DNA of 10,036 bases from an uncultured Erysipelotrichaceae bacterium (GTDB taxonomy: Bacteria > Bacillota_I > Bacilli_A > Erysipelotrichales > Erysipelotrichaceae), in the NCBI GenBank assembly GCA_944325295.1, contig CALUZL010000081.1, forward strand, positions 1 through 10,036, given 5' to 3'. Below the pieces are notes generated by a model. The model did not search any database and was not told where the DNA came from. It saw only the letters and a list, made by a program, of their open reading frames with translations. Numbering within the stretch: position 1 is the stretch's first letter; every line of letters begins with the position of its first letter. Shown here piece after piece: positions 7,889 to 10,036 of this stretch. The position numbers and the translations under genes were made by a program.

Positions 7889-7964
7889 GCCGACTTAGCT
7901 CAATTGGTAGAGCAACTGATTTGTAATCAGTAGGTTGTGGGTTCAAGTCCTATAGTCGGCACCA
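7889..7964 (+). tRNA. tRNA-Thr(TGT)
   Basis: 76 bases. Acceptor stem GCCGACT/AGTCGGC, discriminator A, encoded CCA. Anticodon stem ACTGA/TCAGT with loop TTTGTAA gives anticodon TGT, reading ACA and related threonine codons. Confidence 0.95.
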
Positions 7965-7972
7965 TTTATTGA

Positions 7973-8057
7973 GGAGAGGTAGCGAAGTGGCTAAACGCGG
8001 CTGACTGTAAATCAGCTCTCTACGAGTTCGGCAGTTCGAATCTGCCCCTCTCCACCA
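7973..8057 (+). tRNA. tRNA-Tyr(GTA)
   Basis: 85 bases, class II with a long variable arm. Acceptor stem GGAGAGG/CCTCTCC, discriminator A, encoded CCA. Anticodon stem GCTGA/TCAGC with loop CTGTAAA gives anticodon GTA. The long variable arm is the bacterial tyrosine pattern. Confidence 0.95.
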
Positions 8058-8070
8058 TTTATCTTGATTT

Positions 8071-8090
8071 GGTGATGTTAAGGTGATGTT
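8071..8090. repeat. Short tandem repeat in the tRNA spacer
   Basis: GGTGATGTT occurs twice, at 8071-8079 and 8082-8090, with an 11-base period, in the 33-base spacer between tRNA-Tyr and tRNA-Gln(TTG). No function is evident. Confidence 0.5.
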
Positions 8091-8166
8091 TGGGATGTAG
8101 CCAAGTGGTAAGGCACAGGACTTTGACTCCTGCATTTCGCTGGTTCGAACCCAGCCATCCCAGCCA
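8091..8166 (+). tRNA. tRNA-Gln(TTG)
   Basis: 76 bases. Acceptor stem TGGGATG/CATCCCA with the U1-A72 pair, discriminator G, encoded CCA. Anticodon stem CAGGA/TCCTG with loop CTTTGAC gives anticodon TTG (CAA and CAG). It differs from the other glutamine tRNA in the array at many positions, so it is not a recent duplicate. Confidence 0.95.
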
Positions 8167-8171
8167 ATCAT

Positions 8172-8247
8172 GTCCCGGTAGCTCAGGCGGTAGAGCATCT
8201 GACTTTTAATCAGAGGGTCGAAGGTTCGATTCCTTTCCGGGACACCA
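8172..8247 (+). tRNA. tRNA-Lys(TTT)
   Basis: 76 bases. Acceptor stem GTCCCGG/CCGGGAC, discriminator A, encoded CCA. Anticodon stem TCTGA/TCAGA with loop CTTTTAA gives anticodon TTT. Only five bases follow the preceding tRNA, so the two are processed from one transcript. Confidence 0.95.
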
Positions 8248-8254
8248 CTGAATT

Positions 8255-8328
8255 GCAGGTGTAGTTCAATGGTAGAACTTCAGCCTTCCAAGCTGACTAC
8301 GTGAGTTCGATTCTCATCACCTGCTCCA
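8255..8328 (+). tRNA. tRNA-Gly(TCC)
   Basis: 74 bases. Acceptor stem GCAGGTG/CACCTGC, discriminator T as usual for bacterial glycine tRNAs, encoded CCA. Anticodon stem TCAGC/GCTGA with loop CTTCCAA gives anticodon TCC. Last gene of the array. Confidence 0.95.
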
Positions 8329-8340
8329 TTATTGTCTTAT

Positions 8341-8366
8341 AAGTGCTTGTAAAATAAGCACTTTTT
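8341..8366 (+). terminator. Rho-independent terminator of the tRNA array
   Basis: AAGTGCTT (8341-8348) and AAGCACTT (8356-8363) form an 8-bp stem around a 7-base loop, with T continuing to 8366. It begins 12 bases after the CCA of tRNA-Gly. Confidence 0.85.
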
Positions 8367-8450
8367 ATATCTCTATAACGAAACCGATCGGCGTTATTTG
8401 TCTTTGGTGATATTCTTCGTTTGAAGTTTGCGATAGAAAAGCAGATGCAG

Positions 8451-8503
8451 ATGTCTTTTGATTCGGTTTAGCACATTTGATAATGTTAAGTCTCAAAAGA
8501 CAT
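8451..8503. repeat. Perfect 11-bp inverted repeat with a nested stem
   Basis: ATGTCTTTTGA (8451-8461) and TCAAAAGACAT (8493-8503) are perfect complements across 31 bases. Inside, TTA plus ACATT (8468-8470, 8473-8477) pairs with AATGT plus TAA (8482-8486, 8487-8489) around a TGAT loop with a two-base bulge. The whole could fold as one long rod on RNA, or mark binding by a dimeric protein on DNA. There is no T-run on either strand, so it is not an ordinary terminator. Confidence 0.6.
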
Positions 8504-8510
8504 TGTGAAG

Positions 8511-8534
8511 ACGGCAAAACAACGTACGGCAAAA
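8511..8534. repeat. Direct repeat ACGGCAAAA x2
   Basis: ACGGCAAAA occurs at 8511-8519 and again at 8526-8534, a 15-base period. It lies between the inverted repeat and the ptsH promoter. It could be a pair of regulator sites or chance. Confidence 0.4.
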
Positions 8535-8572
8535 AGCTGATAATAATTGAAAGGGCTTGTTCATTTTTTCAC

Positions 8573-8586
8573 TGAAAACGCTTTTT
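8573..8586 (+). promoter_or_regulatory. cre-like site (CcpA operator) upstream of ptsH
   Basis: TGAAAACGCTTTTT matches the left half and central CG core of the catabolite-responsive element. Against WTGNNARCGNWWWCAW, 10 of 13 specified positions agree. Its centre is about 48 bases before the predicted ptsH transcription start, just upstream of the -35 box, a position compatible with activation as well as repression. CcpA itself is not encoded in this window. Confidence 0.45.
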
Positions 8587-8592
8587 TATTGA

Positions 8593-8621
8593 TTGAAATC
8601 TAGTGATTATTAGTTTAGAAT
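8593..8621 (+). promoter_or_regulatory. Promoter of ptsH
   Basis: TTGAAA (8593-8598), exactly 17 bases, then TAGAAT (8616-8621). Transcription would begin near 8628, giving a leader of about 36 bases with an AGGAGGG ribosome site. Confidence 0.7.
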
Positions 8622-8663
8622 TAGATAGTAATCAATTTGATGAAAAATCAGGAGGGATAAAAA

Positions 8664-8930
8664 ATGAAAGAGATCAAAGTTACTGTTGTCGATCCAGTTG
8701 GGTTACACGCTCGTCCGGCTACTGTTGCTGTAAATGCAGCCAGCAAGTTCAAGAGCGATGTAAAAGTATCATACAAGGATCGTGCTGTTAATATGAAATC
8801 AATCATGGGTGTTATGTCACTTGGTATACCAACACAATCTGAGATCACGATCACTTGTGATGGTGAGGATGAAGATGTAGCTATCCAGACGATCGAAGAG
8901 ATCTTGAAAACACAGAAAGTTATCGGTTAA
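8664..8930 (+). CDS. ptsH: Phosphocarrier protein HPr of the sugar phosphotransferase system
   Basis: Cytoplasmic 88-residue carrier that takes phosphate from Enzyme I at His15 and hands it to sugar-specific EIIA domains. His15 sits in GLHARPA (13-19) with Arg17. Ser46 in NMKSIMGVMSLGI (43-55) is the site for HPr kinase/phosphorylase; Ser46-phosphorylated HPr is the CcpA co-factor in Gram-positive bacteria. Length and motif spacing are exactly typical. The AGGAGGG ribosome site (8650-8656), seven bases before the ATG, is the strongest in the window and fits high expression. Unlike many Firmicutes, ptsI does not follow directly; a terminator and then a phosphohexomutase gene do. A cre-like site upstream suggests feedback from carbon catabolite control. 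Confidence 0.97.
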   Translation: MKEIKVTVVDPVGLHARPATVAVNAASKFKSDVKVSYKDRAVNMKSIMGVMSLGIPTQSEITITCDGEDEDVAIQTIEEILKTQKVIG

Positions 8931-8931
8931 G

Positions 8932-8967
8932 CAAAGGTAGGGAGATCGTTGATCTCCCTTTGTTTTT
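8932..8967 (+). terminator. Rho-independent terminator after ptsH
   Basis: AGGGAGATC (8939-8947) and GATCTCCCT (8951-8959) form a perfect 9-bp stem with a GTT loop. Outer CAAA/TTTG pairs and five T (8963-8967) follow. It starts one base after the ptsH stop and ends 15 bases before the next start codon. Confidence 0.85.
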
Positions 8968-8982
8968 ATAGGGGAGAGAATT

Positions 8983-10036
8983 ATGAACACAGAAGAAAGA
9001 TATCTATATTGGAAAAATCATCCCGATCTTGACAAGACTCTTAAAGAACAGCTTGATTCTTTAAGCGAAGAGGAGATCGAGGATTCGTTTTATACAGATG
9101 TTAAGTTTCAAACAGCCGGAATGAGAGGTCTTATGGGCGTTGGACCTAACCGTTTGAACATCCATACGGTCCGCAAGGCGACCATGGGCTTTATCAACTA
9201 TCTGAAAAATAACACTGAGAGACCAAAAGTTGCGATATCCTATGATAATCGGTATCACTCAAGAGAATTCGGATATGACTGTGCAAAGCTTTTGGCAAGC
9301 CACGGCATCGAAGTATACCTGGCAAAGACTTTAAGACCGACACCGGAGCTATCGTTTATGGTTCGGCATTACCATTGCGATGGCGGGATCATGATCACCG
9401 CTTCGCACAATCCCAAAGAGTACAACGGCTATAAACTATACGATAAAAACGGTTGTCAACTGATTCCGCAACTGGCTCAAAAAGTTATCGATGAGATCGA
9501 AAAACTCGACGATGTCTTAGCTATAAAACCGGGGGCATATGAAAGCGATCTGATCCATGAAGTCGGCGATGACGCTGATGAGGCGTATTTTGAAGCGGTC
9601 TTGGGCATCAGACTGCGCAAAGGACTGAAAAAAGATTTTACGATCGCGTTTTCACCAGAGCACGGTGCCAGCAATTTCCCTGTGCGCGAGACTTTAAAGA
9701 TGGCCGGATATACTGTAGCTCCCGTTATCGAGCAATGTGTTCCCGATCCGGCTTTCTCAATGACCAAAACGCCAAACCCTGAAGAAGAAGGCGCTTATGA
9801 GAAAGTGTTGCAGCTGGCCAAAGCTAAAGGAGCGGAGCTTTTGCTGGTGTGTGATCCTGATGGTGATCGCATGGGTGTCGGTATAAGGGATCACGATGGT
9901 GAGTATAAGATATTCAATGGCAATCAAACCGGAGCTCTCTTGCTTGAAGACATCCTCTGTACACTCAAAGAACTTGGTAAGATGCCATCGAATCCGGTGA
10001 TGTTCAATACGATCGTTACTTCTGATATCGGCCAGG
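8983..10036 (+). CDS. pgcA: Phosphoglucomutase/phosphomannomutase, alpha-phosphohexomutase family (3' end outside window)
   Basis: The first 351 residues are visible; the frame is open to the window edge. The enzyme moves phosphate between C1 and C6 of glucose or mannose via a phosphoserine and Mg2+. Near the N-terminus FQTAGMRGLMG (42-52) is the family's substrate-contact start, ITASHNP (138-144) carries the catalytic phosphoserine Ser141, and CDPDGDR (290-296) supplies the Mg2+ aspartates 291, 293 and 295. The N-terminal region and the long spacing resemble the roughly 550-580-residue PgcA-type enzymes of Firmicutes, so about 200 residues, including the sugar-specificity and phosphate-binding domains, are missing here. 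The choice of glucose or mannose, and the symbol, are therefore provisional. Start supported by GGGGAG (8971-8976) six bases upstream. With a terminator 15 bases upstream there is little room for a promoter, so read-through from ptsH is likely. Confidence 0.9.
   Translation, partial: MNTEERYLYWKNHPDLDKTLKEQLDSLSEEEIEDSFYTDVKFQTAGMRGLMGVGPNRLNIHTVRKATMGFINYLKNNTERPKVAISYDNRYHSREFGYDCAKLLASHGIEVYLAKTLRPTPELSFMVRHYHCDGGIMITASHNPKEYNGYKLYDKNGCQLIPQLAQKVIDEIEKLDDVLAIKPGAYESDLIHEVGDDADEAYFEAVLGIRLRKGLKKDFTIAFSPEHGASNFPVRETLKMAGYTVAPVIEQCVPDPAFSMTKTPNPEEEGAYEKVLQLAKAKGAELLLVCDPDGDRMGVGIRDHDGEYKIFNGNQTGALLLEDILCTLKELGKMPSNPVMFNTIVTSDIGQ

Larger units (their letters stand above)
8367..8592. other. Non-coding stretch between tRNA array and ptsH promoter
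   Basis: I find no credible coding frame with a ribosome site here. The stretch holds a small hairpin ATAACG/CGTTAT (8375-8380 with 8392-8397, palindromic loop CCGATCGG), the long inverted repeat at 8451-8503, the direct repeat at 8511-8534 and the cre-like site at 8573-8586. No strong promoter is visible within it, so whether any of it is transcribed is unknown. Confidence 0.6.

Noticed and set aside
7655..7933. Open reading frame of 92 codons on the plus strand
   Set aside because: It runs straight through three tRNA genes. Its peptide is translated tRNA sequence (typical LAQLGEHLPYKQRVSGSS pattern), not a protein.
7950..8198. Open reading frame of 82 codons on the minus strand
   Set aside because: Antisense to tRNA-Tyr, tRNA-Gln and part of tRNA-Lys. 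No ribosome site; the peptide is the usual spurious translation of tRNA arrays.
7662..8328. Regularly spaced similar units resembling a CRISPR array
   Set aside because: The repeated pieces are the GGTTCGA T-loop and D-arm sequences of seven tRNA genes. Units fold as tRNAs and have different anticodons.
8603..8791. Plus-strand frame overlapping the start of ptsH
   Set aside because: It is out of frame with ptsH, lacks a ribosome site and starts before the predicted transcription start. ptsH itself is certain.
9477..9767. Minus-strand open frame of 96 codons inside the phosphohexomutase gene
   Set aside because: It lies wholly antisense to a conserved enzyme, has a low-complexity serine-rich peptide and no ribosome site.

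Overview
The window reads as a chromosomal stretch of a Gram-positive, Firmicutes-type bacterium. The evidence is strong GGAGG-type ribosome binding sites, an HPr with both His15 and the regulatory Ser46, a CcpA-type cre-like site, Rho-independent terminators and tRNA genes that encode their own CCA. An Erysipelotrichia-like commensal would fit, but that is an inference from general appearance, not from a marker gene.

Layout. Positions 1-2091 (minus strand) hold two tandem, closely related APC-superfamily amino acid permeases. The downstream copy is cut by the window edge and is joined to the first by a TGATG stop/start overlap. A divergent intergenic region (2092-2320) separates them from a membrane-bound family 2 glycosyltransferase (2321-3616, plus), which ends in a good terminator. 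Then come gdhA, glutamate dehydrogenase (3690-5021), a tRNA-Ser(CGA) gene with its own promoter (5081-5172), and a protein with features of the L-fucose/L-arabinose isomerase fold (5255-6439). A bidirectional terminator separates the last gene from the convergent alanine racemase gene alr (6504-7592, minus).

From 7662 to 8328 there is an array of seven tRNA genes on the plus strand: Gln(CTG), Val(TAC), Thr(TGT), Tyr(GTA), Gln(TTG), Lys(TTT), Gly(TCC). It has a promoter before the first gene, a second promoter between the first and second, and a terminator at the end. About 335 bases of non-coding DNA follow. They hold an unexplained 11-bp inverted repeat, a short direct repeat, a cre-like site and a strong promoter for ptsH (HPr, 8664-8930). 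The last gene is a phosphoglucomutase/phosphomannomutase (8983 onward), truncated by the window edge.

How it fits together. Permeases, GdhA and Alr point to amino acid uptake and nitrogen and alanine metabolism. HPr and the phosphohexomutase point to sugar uptake and sugar-phosphate interconversion. The glycosyltransferase could use nucleotide sugars for a surface glycan. These links are inference: most genes here look like separate transcription units, not one operon. I see no phage, transposon, CRISPR, toxin-antitoxin or defence genes. The window is mostly housekeeping, and its interest lies in regulatory details: an apparently leaderless alr, a mirror-symmetric divergent promoter pair, a terminator overlapping a promoter inside the tRNA array, a structured element before ptsH, and a solitary isomerase-like protein of unknown substrate.
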